Source: Halobacteriovorax marinus SJ
GTDB taxonomy: Bacteria > Bdellovibrionota > Bacteriovoracia > Bacteriovoracales > Bacteriovoracaceae
Length of the DNA stretch: 64,000 nucleotides
Direction: 5' to 3'
NCBI RefSeq assembly: GCF_000210915.2
Contig: NC_016620.1
Location: 1,736,001-1,800,000 of the forward strand
Shown here one piece after another: positions 1 to 9,783 of this stretch (positions are counted from its first letter, which is position 1; each line of letters begins with the position of its first letter). The notes beneath the pieces were generated by a model that made no database searches, had not been told where the DNA came from, and was given only the letters and a program-made list of their open reading frames with translations. The translations under genes and the position numbers were made by a program.

Positions 1-1004
1 GCTGGTTTTAATTTTTTTAAAAGTGGATGCTTAAATAAGTAGTCCTTACTAAGGGGATGAATAATGAAAGCAAATTTATCTGTACTTTGAATACTCTTTG
101 AGTCTTCACTCAATTGGTGGTGCTCTACTTTTAAATCAAGTTCACTTATCCACCAAAGGATATCATCAGCACTAAGACTATCGGGCTGAAGTGCCTGCAT
201 TAGGGCCTCTAGAACTGAGAAATTCACGTAGCGTCCCTTAACCACTTTTGGCATACAGCTAATACAATCTTTAACTCCCGCTTTAATGAGTCTCTCTTTC
301 ATCAACGTGCCCATGAAATCGAGAACGACGGTTTTTCCCTTCAGGTGATCTTTGTCAATAATCTGAATTGTTCCCTCATTGCCAACAAAAATCTCCCCCT
401 TAAAGAACTCTTTTAAGCCTTTATAGATCTTTTGATCTTCAAGTCTAAATGTGGCCACAGTAGATTCTTTAAATTTCATCTTACTCATAACTGGAAAGAG
501 TGTTCTAAGAAATTTCTCTAGACCATTATTAGAGTGCAGATTATAAGGCATACGTAGAAAGAAGTATGGATCGGCCAGGCAGAGATTCCCACCCAACTCT
601 TCAATAATATCAACTAAATTCTTTTGGAGAGCACCGGTATACATACTTACACTCTTATTTTCTAGAGTCGATTTATTGGTTAGATAATACTGTCTAAATG
701 CCCATGGGATATAGATATTCTTTAGTAATTGTCCATCAACTAGAGGTGTAACCTTGGCCAGTGATTTTAATTTTTGAGAAGAAGGATGTTCTATAACTCC
801 AGACTTCGTTTGAATTCTTGGAGGAACACCACTGAGGCAAATCACATCACAGATCCCGTCGTACTTTTCAATAAGAGTTCTCGCTAGAGAGTAATTAAAT
901 CCAATTGCATATTGAGTAAGCCTTACTTTTTCACCACGAAACTCGACGATTTCATCATAGTTTTTATTCTCTTGTGCAAAGGCAATTGAGATCACTTGCT
1001 TCAT
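1..1004 (-). CDS. Unrecognised protein, C-terminus cut by window edge
   Basis: An open frame starts at the ATG at 1002-1004 and is still open at base 1, giving at least 334 residues. The start overlaps the stop of the upstream SDR gene by four bases (ATGA), so it is the third gene of a coupled operon with the lipid kinase and the reductase-like protein. I do not recognise the family. There is no signal peptide and no clear membrane segment. Near residue 220-250 a stretch reading GKTVVLDFMGT and then KDCISCMPKVV looks like the strand-loop-helix rhythm of a Rossmann-type fold, but no classical GxGxxG is seen. From its neighbours it may act in lipid or acyl-chain metabolism; this is inference only. 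Confidence 0.8.
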   Translation of the reverse strand, partial: MKQVISIAFAQENKNYDEIVEFRGEKVRLTQYAIGFNYSLARTLIEKYDGICDVICLSGVPPRIQTKSGVIEHPSSQKLKSLAKVTPLVDGQLLKNIYIPWAFRQYYLTNKSTLENKSVSMYTGALQKNLVDIIEELGGNLCLADPYFFLRMPYNLHSNNGLEKFLRTLFPVMSKMKFKESTVATFRLEDQKIYKGLKEFFKGEIFVGNEGTIQIIDKDHLKGKTVVLDFMGTLMKERLIKAGVKDCISCMPKVVKGRYVNFSVLEALMQALQPDSLSADDILWWISELDLKVEHHQLSEDSKSIQSTDKFAFIIHPLSKDYLFKHPLLKKLKP

Positions 1005-2038
1005 TTAGATCCCCCAAATACAGTCTTTGCTTTTTTAAATATTATGTCTTTGTAACTCTCAAAACCACTTTGTTCATTAAGCCCTAGATACTCCATAGAG
1101 TTTTTGACCGAATACTCAACAGGAGTCACCATATAGTGGATAATCTCTTTTGGCAGACCAAGAAGAGAGAAGCTCTTTTCAATCAGAAGATGATTCTTAA
1201 TTGACTTCACTCTCGTCTTAATTGAAAACTCTCTTAGGCTACTATCAATCAACTCTAAAGTGTTGGGACAAATATGTTCAACTAAATTAAAGCAAAGAGT
1301 CTTGTCTTCTTCATCTAGAAGAATCCCATTTCTAATCATTCTTGCAACATTATCAACGCTGATAATAGGAAGAGTTGAGGACTCGTCTATTGGCATTGGC
1401 AGAAACGGAAGTTTTTCAATTATCGGAGAAAGGCTCTTAACATTGGCGAGTGTTTTCCAAAAGTAATAGGGGCCATCCACTTTTTCAAAGTTCCCAGTTA
1501 TTGAATTCCCAATGATAATACCGGGACGATATATTCTAACCTTTGCTTCACCCTTCCAGGTTCTCACCAAACGCTCGGCCTCCCATTTACTCTTAGAGTA
1601 ATCGTTAGAGAAACTCTGCCCAAGAGAGAAATCGTCTTCTTTAAACTTGCCTGTACTATTGCCACTAATAGCGACTGTACTTACATAGTGAAAAGATTTG
1701 AGGTTCTTGCATAAACTAGCAAAGAAGAGCATATTCATAGTTCCAAGAATATTCTGTAGAAAGCAAGTCTCATAGTCACCTTCTAGGTCGTAGAAAGCAC
1801 CCATATGAAGTATAGAATCAACTTGCTCTAAAAGCTCCCCATACTCACCTTCAATTAAATCCGGATGTGTTAAATCACCGACAACAAAAGAGATATTTGA
1901 GTAATCTGCGAAGTATTTCTTTGCACGAACTAAACTCTTCTTTCTCACTAAGAGATAGAGATGGTCACAATCCTCTGCGAGAATAGGAATTATTTCTTTA
2001 CCCAGAAAGCCACTGGCCCCGGTGATAAAGAGCTTCAT
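1001..2038 (-). CDS. Extended SDR / thioester-reductase-like NAD(P)-dependent protein
   Basis: This 345-residue protein has an N-terminal nucleotide-binding motif TGASGFLG (residues 6-13), typical of extended short-chain dehydrogenases, and the YSKSK active-site motif (YxxxK) near residue 147. It resembles the NAD-binding domain used by thioester reductases and fatty acyl reductases (NAD_binding_4 type), which reduce acyl thioesters or act on nucleotide-linked sugars. The substrate cannot be read from the sequence. It overlaps the lipid kinase stop by four bases upstream and the next gene by four bases downstream, so all three are probably translationally coupled. The kinase partner favours a lipid or acyl-chain role; a sugar epimerase remains the alternative. 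Confidence 0.8.
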   Translation of the reverse strand: MKLFITGASGFLGKEIIPILAEDCDHLYLLVRKKSLVRAKKYFADYSNISFVVGDLTHPDLIEGEYGELLEQVDSILHMGAFYDLEGDYETCFLQNILGTMNMLFFASLCKNLKSFHYVSTVAISGNSTGKFKEDDFSLGQSFSNDYSKSKWEAERLVRTWKGEAKVRIYRPGIIIGNSITGNFEKVDGPYYFWKTLANVKSLSPIIEKLPFLPMPIDESSTLPIISVDNVARMIRNGILLDEEDKTLCFNLVEHICPNTLELIDSSLREFSIKTRVKSIKNHLLIEKSFSLLGLPKEIIHYMVTPVEYSVKNSMEYLGLNEQSGFESYKDIIFKKAKTVFGGSK

Positions 2039-3006
2039 GATAGGTTGACCTCGTTACTAAGACTTACGAGAGACTTTTCGTCATCTTGTGTGTAAACCTT
2101 TAATAAACGAGGACATAGTTGGATATTCCAGATATGTGGGTTCTGACTTTTTAGTATTTCTCCGTCACCAAAGAAAGGTAACTCTTCACTAGGATTAAGA
2201 TTCTCCACTTCTATCTGATCAGTTTCAAATGTAATGATATTTGGATCAGAATATGGATATTCACCTATTCCCATTTTATAACAGCATTGGATAAATTCTC
2301 TATGCGTTCTATGTTTAAGAATAGTCACATTAAATTTTCCATCATCGTGACTTGTGTCTGGGGCAATATTAAAAGTACCCGCCAAATGTGATTGGTTATT
2401 AACCATCAAAAGAGGTGTTTCAACTACACCAGTAAATTCTTTTGAAGTGACTTTTAATTTATAAGTAGGAAACTTCAGCGACGTTAGTTCGTTAAGGATA
2501 AAGAATGAATAAACAGACTTTCCACCAATTTTCATGAATTTCTTAAATGTCGGAAAGTTCTTTCTTATTTCATTTATATTTTGAGCAACTTTAGCGCCCA
2601 TTCCGATTCCACCATTGGTGGCCATGTAATTATCATTAACTTTAATCAAGTCGATATACTTATATTCATTATTTCTTATAAAATGTGTGACTTTCTTAAC
2701 TGACTGCTTATGTCCTAATTCACGGGCCAGATCATTTGCCGTTCCTCCAGGCATAACAAGAAGACCAATATCACTACCGGCCAACGATTGAATAAGAGTA
2801 TTCACCGTTCCGTCCCCACCTACTGATACAATGGCGTCACAACGATTCTCTATATCAAAATCTAAATTTGTTTTAAGTTCTTTAAGATCTTTTGGAGTTC
2901 TATAGGTAATAGTGCTTCGAAAGAGCGACTTATCAATTTGCTCCTTCCAATGCCCAAAGCGCGTGTGGCTTGCCCTTTGATTGAGATAAACACTAATATT
3001 TTGCAT
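2035..3006 (-). CDS. Diacylglycerol/lipid kinase family protein (YegS/DgkB-like)
   Basis: The sequence carries the two hallmark motifs of the diacylglycerol kinase catalytic domain: SVGGDGTVN near residues 60-68 and MPGGTANDLARELG shortly after. These proteins phosphorylate diacylglycerol, sphingosine or related lipids with ATP at the inner membrane face. I place the start at the ATG at 3004-3006, because GGAAAGG lies just upstream at good spacing. A TTG five codons earlier also keeps the frame open but lacks a ribosome binding site. The resulting 323 residues fit the family. It is the first gene of a three-gene overlapping operon with the SDR and an unknown protein. Confidence 0.88.
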   Translation of the reverse strand: MQNISVYLNQRASHTRFGHWKEQIDKSLFRSTITYRTPKDLKELKTNLDFDIENRCDAIVSVGGDGTVNTLIQSLAGSDIGLLVMPGGTANDLARELGHKQSVKKVTHFIRNNEYKYIDLIKVNDNYMATNGGIGMGAKVAQNINEIRKNFPTFKKFMKIGGKSVYSFFILNELTSLKFPTYKLKVTSKEFTGVVETPLLMVNNQSHLAGTFNIAPDTSHDDGKFNVTILKHRTHREFIQCCYKMGIGEYPYSDPNIITFETDQIEVENLNPSEELPFFGDGEILKSQNPHIWNIQLCPRLLKVYTQDDEKSLVSLSNEVNLS

Positions 3007-3225
3007 CGAATACCTTTCCAAAAGTGATTTTCTACTATTATAGACTTAACAAGACTTTATTGGGCCTAGATTGGATATTTTTCATAGGGTGTATAGTTTC
3101 TAGACGATTTTTCTCATTTCAAGCAGAAATACCGAAGTCCTTGAAATTCCATATACATATTTGATCCATACAATGTTACGAAACAAAGTGTGTATTAATA
3201 GATCTATAACTATCAACCCTTCTAG

Positions 3226-4212
3226 TTACTTTGTTTTTTGCAATCTATAATTATCTCCAAAAGATATATAACATTTTTTCAAAAGACCCCTGTAGGAAAT
3301 ATTTAGTCTTACTGATTCTCTTACAGACGTAACAAGATTTGCTCTAAACACTTGATTATTCTTCTCTTTGGATTCTGCACTTTCAAAGCTATAATGAATG
3401 GGTGGCATTATATCCAAGGCAAACAACTTATTTACTCCAGACAATAACTTACCCTCTTCAAGCTTACCCATTTTCCCAATTCTATTACTATAGGTATCTA
3501 GATTACACACTTTCTTAATACATTCTAGACTCTTCTTAAGTGTACAATCTTTCAAAGATTGATACATTTCAGAGATGACTGGATGCTTACTTAAGAACCT
3601 ATCACGAAGTACCTCTCCAGGCGGAGTATAGTAAAACTTCGAAACATCAGAAGGTCTAAAGTAAAAATCTCTTTTTAGGGGAATGTCCACTATCTTATCT
3701 AAAGAAAACTCCTTCGTAAATTTAGAAATCTTTGCTACACCATTCTTAAACTCGTCGGCGTAAATATATTGTACAAAACCTCCCTTAATATCTCCTGCAT
3801 GAACATTAAGATATGGAACCTCTGCTTCTTTACCATCACTCCAAGGTCCCGGAAAAGATCGGTAATAACATCCTTTACAATGTCTAAAGTATTTATCAGA
3901 AGTATAGACAACTTCCCCACCTAACTTTATTGAATATTTATCAATCGTTGCAATGGGCTCCCCTTTAAGCTCGGGGTTATCATAGAATTTAATACTTTTT
4001 GGCTGAACAATAAGCTTTAGAATCTCTTCATTAGGACCCAGTTCAAGTTCATCATACTGCTCAAAGAAGAAAGTATATCTCGCTGGGTGAACTCGATCTC
4101 TAAGAACAACTCCCTCTCCTCCATCAAACCCAACATCAACTTGAGCAAAAGAAGAGATAGAAAAGAACAATAGAAAAACTAGCGTAAATACACTTTTAAA
4201 TAAAGGCGTCAT
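3226..4212 (-). CDS. Secreted hypothetical protein, paralog of the next gene upstream
   Basis: A signal peptide with a long hydrophobic core ends in SISSFAQ, so the protein is probably exported to the periplasm or beyond. I recognise no domain. It shares order and short motifs with the protein at 4323-5330: an early segment with FYDNPELKGEPI here against LFNNRDLKGKPV there, then a Tyr-Phe-Arg-containing segment followed by PGEV, then a C-terminal half with a Cys pair. The two are likely tandem duplicates. The ATG at 4212 is preferred; an in-frame GTG at 4224 is possible. It follows the PKD-peptidase operon with a gap of about 110 bases and may be co-transcribed. Confidence 0.8.
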   Translation of the reverse strand: MTPLFKSVFTLVFLLFFSISSFAQVDVGFDGGEGVVLRDRVHPARYTFFFEQYDELELGPNEEILKLIVQPKSIKFYDNPELKGEPIATIDKYSIKLGGEVVYTSDKYFRHCKGCYYRSFPGPWSDGKEAEVPYLNVHAGDIKGGFVQYIYADEFKNGVAKISKFTKEFSLDKIVDIPLKRDFYFRPSDVSKFYYTPPGEVLRDRFLSKHPVISEMYQSLKDCTLKKSLECIKKVCNLDTYSNRIGKMGKLEEGKLLSGVNKLFALDIMPPIHYSFESAESKEKNNQVFRANLVTSVRESVRLNISYRGLLKKCYISFGDNYRLQKTK

Positions 4213-4322
4213 GGTAATACTCACAAATGAACTAAATTATATAAAATGAAAATATACTAAATCAGTATAGCTGATTAGTGAGCTGGAATGGCTTTATTAA
4301 GAAAACTAAGGGTAAAAATGAA

Positions 4323-5330
4323 CTATCTCCATAATTCATCATCAAATGACCATGGTGCGAAATACGAAATGTAAAAACAAGACTCATCCTTCCTACTTAC
4401 TTCAAGGTTAGCACCAGCACTCATCTTCAAACTCAGAGATACACTATGAATTCTATTTTTCTTAAAATATATATACACTTCCAGATTCTTTGAATCTGCC
4501 TTAAATAAATTTAAAACTCTCTCCTCTTCCTTATTTAGAAAATCTTGAAAAGATGTATAATTCACACCTTCAGGTATAGCAGAGGATACCTCCTCTCGAT
4601 TCTTTGTTGTTGGAAAACGCTCATTTAGAAGTTTTCTATTTGCCTCTAGATCATTTTCTCTTCTTCTCTTATCAGAAATACATCTACTCATTTCCTTAAG
4701 TATTAGTTCACTATTTTTCTGCTTAATTATCTTCTTCAACCTATCCATATAAGAAACAATACTCTCATCTTTTAAAATAAATTTCTCAAAAACCTCTTTA
4801 GCTGATGGTCTAATTACAGCAAGCCTCTTACCTTTATAAATAACTTCGGACTCAACGCTATCTGTAATCGCCTTAACTTCTCCAGGAAGTCTAAAGTAAT
4901 AAGTATCTTCACCTTTAACTAAAGAAGATTTAAAGCCGTAGATATCTCCTTTATTCTCTGAGAAATATATCTTTAACTTTCCACTTGTCATTCTTCCTTT
5001 GTGAATATTGTAATCACAGAAGTGACTTTTACCGTATCGGTGAAAATTCATACTATACGGGTCGATATCTTTCTCTTTTAAATGCTCCTTACTTAGCTTG
5101 CAAACTGTATCATTTCCAAGCTTTAGATCTCGACTTGAAAAGGAGCCAACAGGCTTCCCTTTTAGATCTCTATTATTAAAAAGAGAGATTCGTCCCTCAA
5201 AGCCCCAAATAAAAGAAAGCGAAGGTCCTAACCTATCTTTTATAATAAAATGTCGTACAATTTCGCCAGGGTCTCGATTATCTCCGTGGCTGCTAAAACT
5301 AAATAATAATGTTATCAAAAAATATTTCAT
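4323..5330 (-). CDS. Secreted hypothetical protein directly downstream of the PKD/peptidase gene
   Basis: The 335-residue protein starts with a short signal peptide (MKYFLITLLFSFSSHG). No family is recognised. The middle region contains the FNNRDLKGKPV and FRLPGEVK elements shared with its neighbour at 3226-4212, and the C-terminal half is rich in charged helices (KKIIKQKNSELILKEM). Its ATG lies one base after the stop of the giant PKD protein, so the two are almost certainly translated from one mRNA. That arrangement suggests work with, or protection from, the peptidase, but this is inference. Tandem duplication with the next gene is supported by shared motifs only. Confidence 0.8.
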   Translation of the reverse strand: MKYFLITLLFSFSSHGDNRDPGEIVRHFIIKDRLGPSLSFIWGFEGRISLFNNRDLKGKPVGSFSSRDLKLGNDTVCKLSKEHLKEKDIDPYSMNFHRYGKSHFCDYNIHKGRMTSGKLKIYFSENKGDIYGFKSSLVKGEDTYYFRLPGEVKAITDSVESEVIYKGKRLAVIRPSAKEVFEKFILKDESIVSYMDRLKKIIKQKNSELILKEMSRCISDKRRRENDLEANRKLLNERFPTTKNREEVSSAIPEGVNYTSFQDFLNKEEERVLNLFKADSKNLEVYIYFKKNRIHSVSLSLKMSAGANLEVSRKDESCFYISYFAPWSFDDELWR

Positions 5331-5331
5331 A

Positions 5332-8300
5332 CTATAAGTTCTCCAAACACGCAGGAATTGATACTGATTGCAAACCAGACCTATTCCCCTCAGGGTCTAC
5401 AACATAATAATACATTATAGAACTATTTTTAACAGCTCCATAGGTGACTCTTTTTCTATTTGATAAAGTTCCCGTGATTTCTTGTTCAGGAGCATCCTGA
5501 TGGGAGCCTACACTAGGTAACTGCCCTAGAGCTTCATAGAGAACTTTTCCATCACTACTTGCTCTCAAGTGCCCTACCCTTCGACTATCAACATCTGAAA
5601 ATTCACACACTAACCTAGTCCAAACATTTCCTTCATAGACACTACCTCCTGAGACACAATCACTAAAGCAACTACCACTTGGAGGTAGTCCCCTAATGAA
5701 AGACTCAATATATTTGACAGTGCTATTTCCAAAGACGTCGGTAATCGTAACTTGAAAATTGAATCTTCCAGGGTACTTAGAAGTAAATTGAGTTCTTATC
5801 CCTGAAACTTCATGCTCTTCCACTCTACCATCAACCACTTCTGACCACTGCCAAAGTACGTTATCTATACCACGACCAGGTGTACTCTCAAAACCTTCGA
5901 CATAAATATTCTCGGCATTAAGAGTATATTCGTTAGTAGAAAGCTCTCCAAGCACAGTAAACCTCTCCTCAGGATTGAGTATTAACTCTTTGGAAGAGCA
6001 AGTGTTTTTTGAATCAATATTTTCTATCGCTAGAATTTTAAGTTTATCTATTGACAATCCCTCTTCAACTTCTACTCGGTACTCAGCACCAATCCTCTCT
6101 AAAATAACAGGACTATTTTCTCTATTAATATCGACATACTCATCTTCAACATAAGGCTCTGAATCTAAAGGAAACCTTCCATCTCGATGGAAATAAACTT
6201 CCACCTTTTCTACATCTAAATTCAGTATATTATAAACTAGATATCTTTTCCCATTTCTCTCTACTGCTTCATTTGGCCCCTCATTTACTACCTCATCAAG
6301 ATTAGGAGTTTTTGATAAGAAATCACTAGAGGGACTCCAGTAGTCAGAAGTTACGACTTTAGGATTTATATAATCTCTAAATGATAAATGAAGATGATCA
6401 GAATGTCCTCTCCATTGATATAAAACATCTCTAAAAAGTTCGCCTTTACTAGTACATAAGTGACGAGAATGAGCGAGAAATGGTGTTCTCAAGTCACTAC
6501 TATTAGATTTACTAAAAAAAGTAACTAACCTACTTTTGTTAAAATCAAATTCATTATCAAAAAAAACCCCTAGCTGACTAACCTCTCCAAAATCAAATCG
6601 ATTCACAATCTTAAATAAGTCGATAGCCGACTCTTTAGAGAGAATTAAGTCAGAATAACCATAGCTAAATTCTCCATTTTGAGGTCTATTGCCGTCTTCA
6701 TTGGCCAGAACTAAATCAAAATGCAGACCTTGTTTGTGTCCAGAATGACCAAAGAAATAACCACCATTTATATTGCTTATTTCTCCAAAAAGGACATTAC
6801 TACTTTCAAGTTTAGAAACCAACCTCTCTATATTTTCTCTAAAATACTGACTACCATAATGAAACCTCTCACCAAATCCCGCTCCAGTATAAGTACCTTC
6901 CGCGCTTCTCCATTTTAGAACATTAAAAAAAGAGGTTATAAGACTCTTTGACTCCCCTAATGTTCTCACTCGTCTAATAGGACCTGAACAACAATAACTT
7001 TTTAAATTATAAAAAGCATTATTTTCATCAATCCCTGTTGAAGCAATAGATAAGTAAACCTTATCACCTAGGAAGATTCCCGAAGGCACTCTAAAGTACG
7101 CTTTATCAAAATAAGTCATAAAAGGCTCAATATCATAACTATTGGAAATAGAATCGGCACTTGATATTCTTAACTTAATTTTTGGGATGATATTTAATGG
7201 GTAAGAATTGTACTTTAGAATCAAAGGATTGTACTTAACCGTCGCCCCCGATTTATCAACGTACTCTAGCTCATGTTGTTCAGGAAATGTCCCAAGACTT
7301 ATGCCCTGCAACTTATCCCCTGAAAGCTCGTAAATTTCAACGTTAGATAGTCTTGACCTTAGATATAGAGTTTCATATATATAACCTAAACTCAAATTGC
7401 TATTATTAGCTAACACATTTTCTATAAAAAGAGATTTAAAGAATGAGAAATCTTCAATACTTTTTCTCTCAAATTTCTTTATAAAAATTTGAATACTTAA
7501 AATTTCATTTGGATCTCCTTCAAAGTGGAGTTGCATTTGATTCTTTGTTTCCCTTAACTCACTAACTGACCATGCATTAAATTTTCGAACAACACCACTT
7601 TCCTCTCTCACAACAAACACTAGAAAGTCATTCCCTTCTAAGCTTTGATCCAACTCAAAAGGAACGACCCCTCCATACATTTGAGAAGGAATCTTAACCT
7701 TTGTCTCTAAAAATAGCTCTCCTATACTATCAGAAGTCAAAGACGTACTATTTAAATGTGTATCTAAAGAACCTTTAATTATGTGCCAATCCACAAGCTC
7801 CTTTACTCTATTCGTATCGGGATTCAAAGATAAATTTAAATTTTCTCTATAAATTAAAGGAGGTGTAAATATTTCTCCCGAATTTAGATAAGAAAATGCA
7901 AAAAGATTTCCTATCTCTCCTCTCAGAATTAAGGTCTTATTAGAAGGAATATTTTCTAGTAGGACTTCACCATTTTCAAAACTCTTAACAAAAGAAACGC
8001 CATCCAGCACTTCAACTAGAACCTCTCCTCGATCAATTGTATCTCCATTGAGGTTACGAGCTAGGACCTTTCTGCTCAATCCACCAGCCCATATATCAAA
8101 AGAGTAGACAACTTCTCGACCAAGATCATCAATCCCCTCAACTTCTAGAACATTCAAACCGTCATTCCATGGCCCATCAATTGAAATCGCACCAGAGTTA
8201 CGGTCATAGATAAAATTATCTATATAATTATCATTCTTCTTTATACCTATTATAGGTTCATCTTTTGTATTTACACCAAATGACCTTTCAGCAACCTTTA

Positions 8301-9711
8301 AAAAGACTTTCTCGTTCAAAGAGAAGAAACGAAATTCTTCTTCATCAAAAAGAAGTAGCTTTAATTTTGAAGGCTCAGAGGGAAGATTTGGTATATAAAT
8401 TCGCTCAGTCTTCTCGATTTTTTCGCCTAGAGATGTTTTAACTGACAGCTTAACATCAAGCTCTCCCGCATCCATATTTTCATGTAAGATAACATTCCCG
8501 TAATAAGTTTTATCTTCAATTGTCCATTTAAACTCTTCAATAGTTCCGCTATCAACATCGGTAAAGTTACCATCACATTTTAAAACTTTATCTTCCAAAT
8601 TTGGATTACAGAACATCATTATTTTTGTTGGGAGGGGCTGTTTCGGAGAGAACTCTTTCGAGTAGCTAGAAAAAGAGTTATTATCATCTCCTACAACAAG
8701 TCTAACAACAGAGCTTCCCAATTTATTTTGCTTATATATTAAGTCCTGATTGCTAGAAACCTCTACCTCATCAACTAACCATAAATAATTAACAATCTGT
8801 CCATCCTCATCATAAGAAGTAGAAGAACAATTAATTTCGAGTGTGTTGTTACTATTACATTCAAAACTAGAAACTGGGCCTATATTATTTACGACACTCA
8901 CCATTGACTTCTGAATAGAAGTATTTCCATCCAAATCGGTAACCACTAGAGAAACCTCATACTCTCCACCTGAAATATTAGACTCTTCTAAATTTAAGGT
9001 GTTATAAATCGTATCATTCAGACGCCATTTAAATATAAGTTCATCAGAGTCCTCATCATTTGATTCATTCACACATTTTATTTTTTCAATTAAGTTATTA
9101 CTGCATGAGAAACTAGCAACAGGTGCAATACTTTCAAGCACATTGACAAAAATAAACTTCTCACTTGTTAAGCCTTCATTATCTGTGACACGAACTATAA
9201 TTTGTTTGAAGCCACCAGAATTTAACGTTGTAGAAAAATATGTTTCTTGACCTGATATACTTCCTTCATCCCAGATGAATTCTGTATTTACAATATAACC
9301 ATCAACATCATAGGAAAATGATTCGCAGGATAGATCATTAAAACTATAACTTAGGCAATTAGCCTCCACTACAGGCATTTGATTTATAAACTCTAATGAA
9401 TGACTTGACTCACCGGTTGCACCGTCATTATCTTCAACGATTAAATTAATTTCGTAAACGCCATTTTGAACATAACTGTGATAGATACTTTGTGGATTAT
9501 CAACCTCAATTGAATTTCCATCGCCAAAGCTAATCATATACCTGATGATCTCACCATCAATATCTCTTGAGTTGGAAATATTACACTTAACTTCTCTTAA
9601 AGCACCTGTTTCATTACAATTCAATTCAGCTATAGGGGGCATATTTTCACCACCAAGGGCTATATTAGTACTTGTACTAGAAGTTGCACTCTCTCCTCTA
9701 TTTGTTCTCAC
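5332..9711 (-). CDS. C-terminal part of giant PKD-repeat protein with MepA-like (LAS) murein endopeptidase domain
   Basis: The 1459 codons from a GTG at 9709-9711 are the continuation, in the same reading frame, of the gene at 9784-11793. The frame is open back to the TAA at 9784-9786, and the 24 codons between read like the end of a PKD repeat (HEYSQDGEYNISFTV). About five PKD-type repeats follow, most with a Cys pair, then a long beta-rich region. Around residues 985-1110 comes a LAS metallopeptidase signature: HKQGLHFD (HxxGxxxD) and GHSDHLHL (HxxHxH), as in penicillin-insensitive murein endopeptidase MepA. A further PKD-like domain follows. This part has no signal peptide and no ribosome binding site at the GTG, so independent translation is doubtful. 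It is followed at once by the secreted protein at 4323-5330. Confidence 0.75.
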   Translation of the reverse strand: MRTNRGESATSSTSTNIALGGENMPPIAELNCNETGALREVKCNISNSRDIDGEIIRYMISFGDGNSIEVDNPQSIYHSYVQNGVYEINLIVEDNDGATGESSHSLEFINQMPVVEANCLSYSFNDLSCESFSYDVDGYIVNTEFIWDEGSISGQETYFSTTLNSGGFKQIIVRVTDNEGLTSEKFIFVNVLESIAPVASFSCSNNLIEKIKCVNESNDEDSDELIFKWRLNDTIYNTLNLEESNISGGEYEVSLVVTDLDGNTSIQKSMVSVVNNIGPVSSFECNSNNTLEINCSSTSYDEDGQIVNYLWLVDEVEVSSNQDLIYKQNKLGSSVVRLVVGDDNNSFSSYSKEFSPKQPLPTKIMMFCNPNLEDKVLKCDGNFTDVDSGTIEEFKWTIEDKTYYGNVILHENMDAGELDVKLSVKTSLGEKIEKTERIYIPNLPSEPSKLKLLLFDEEEFRFFSLNEKVFLKVAERSFGVNTKDEPIIGIKKNDNYIDNFIYDRNSGAISIDGPWNDGLNVLEVEGIDDLGREVVYSFDIWAGGLSRKVLARNLNGDTIDRGEVLVEVLDGVSFVKSFENGEVLLENIPSNKTLILRGEIGNLFAFSYLNSGEIFTPPLIYRENLNLSLNPDTNRVKELVDWHIIKGSLDTHLNSTSLTSDSIGELFLETKVKIPSQMYGGVVPFELDQSLEGNDFLVFVVREESGVVRKFNAWSVSELRETKNQMQLHFEGDPNEILSIQIFIKKFERKSIEDFSFFKSLFIENVLANNSNLSLGYIYETLYLRSRLSNVEIYELSGDKLQGISLGTFPEQHELEYVDKSGATVKYNPLILKYNSYPLNIIPKIKLRISSADSISNSYDIEPFMTYFDKAYFRVPSGIFLGDKVYLSIASTGIDENNAFYNLKSYCCSGPIRRVRTLGESKSLITSFFNVLKWRSAEGTYTGAGFGERFHYGSQYFRENIERLVSKLESSNVLFGEISNINGGYFFGHSGHKQGLHFDLVLANEDGNRPQNGEFSYGYSDLILSKESAIDLFKIVNRFDFGEVSQLGVFFDNEFDFNKSRLVTFFSKSNSSDLRTPFLAHSRHLCTSKGELFRDVLYQWRGHSDHLHLSFRDYINPKVVTSDYWSPSSDFLSKTPNLDEVVNEGPNEAVERNGKRYLVYNILNLDVEKVEVYFHRDGRFPLDSEPYVEDEYVDINRENSPVILERIGAEYRVEVEEGLSIDKLKILAIENIDSKNTCSSKELILNPEERFTVLGELSTNEYTLNAENIYVEGFESTPGRGIDNVLWQWSEVVDGRVEEHEVSGIRTQFTSKYPGRFNFQVTITDVFGNSTVKYIESFIRGLPPSGSCFSDCVSGGSVYEGNVWTRLVCEFSDVDSRRVGHLRASSDGKVLYEALGQLPSVGSHQDAPEQEITGTLSNRKRVTYGAVKNSSIMYYYVVDPEGNRSGLQSVSIPACLENL

Positions 9712-9783
9712 GGTAAATGAGATATTATACTCACCATCTTGTGAATACTCGTGTCTTCTATCTGTCCAAAGATAGCGCTCTCC

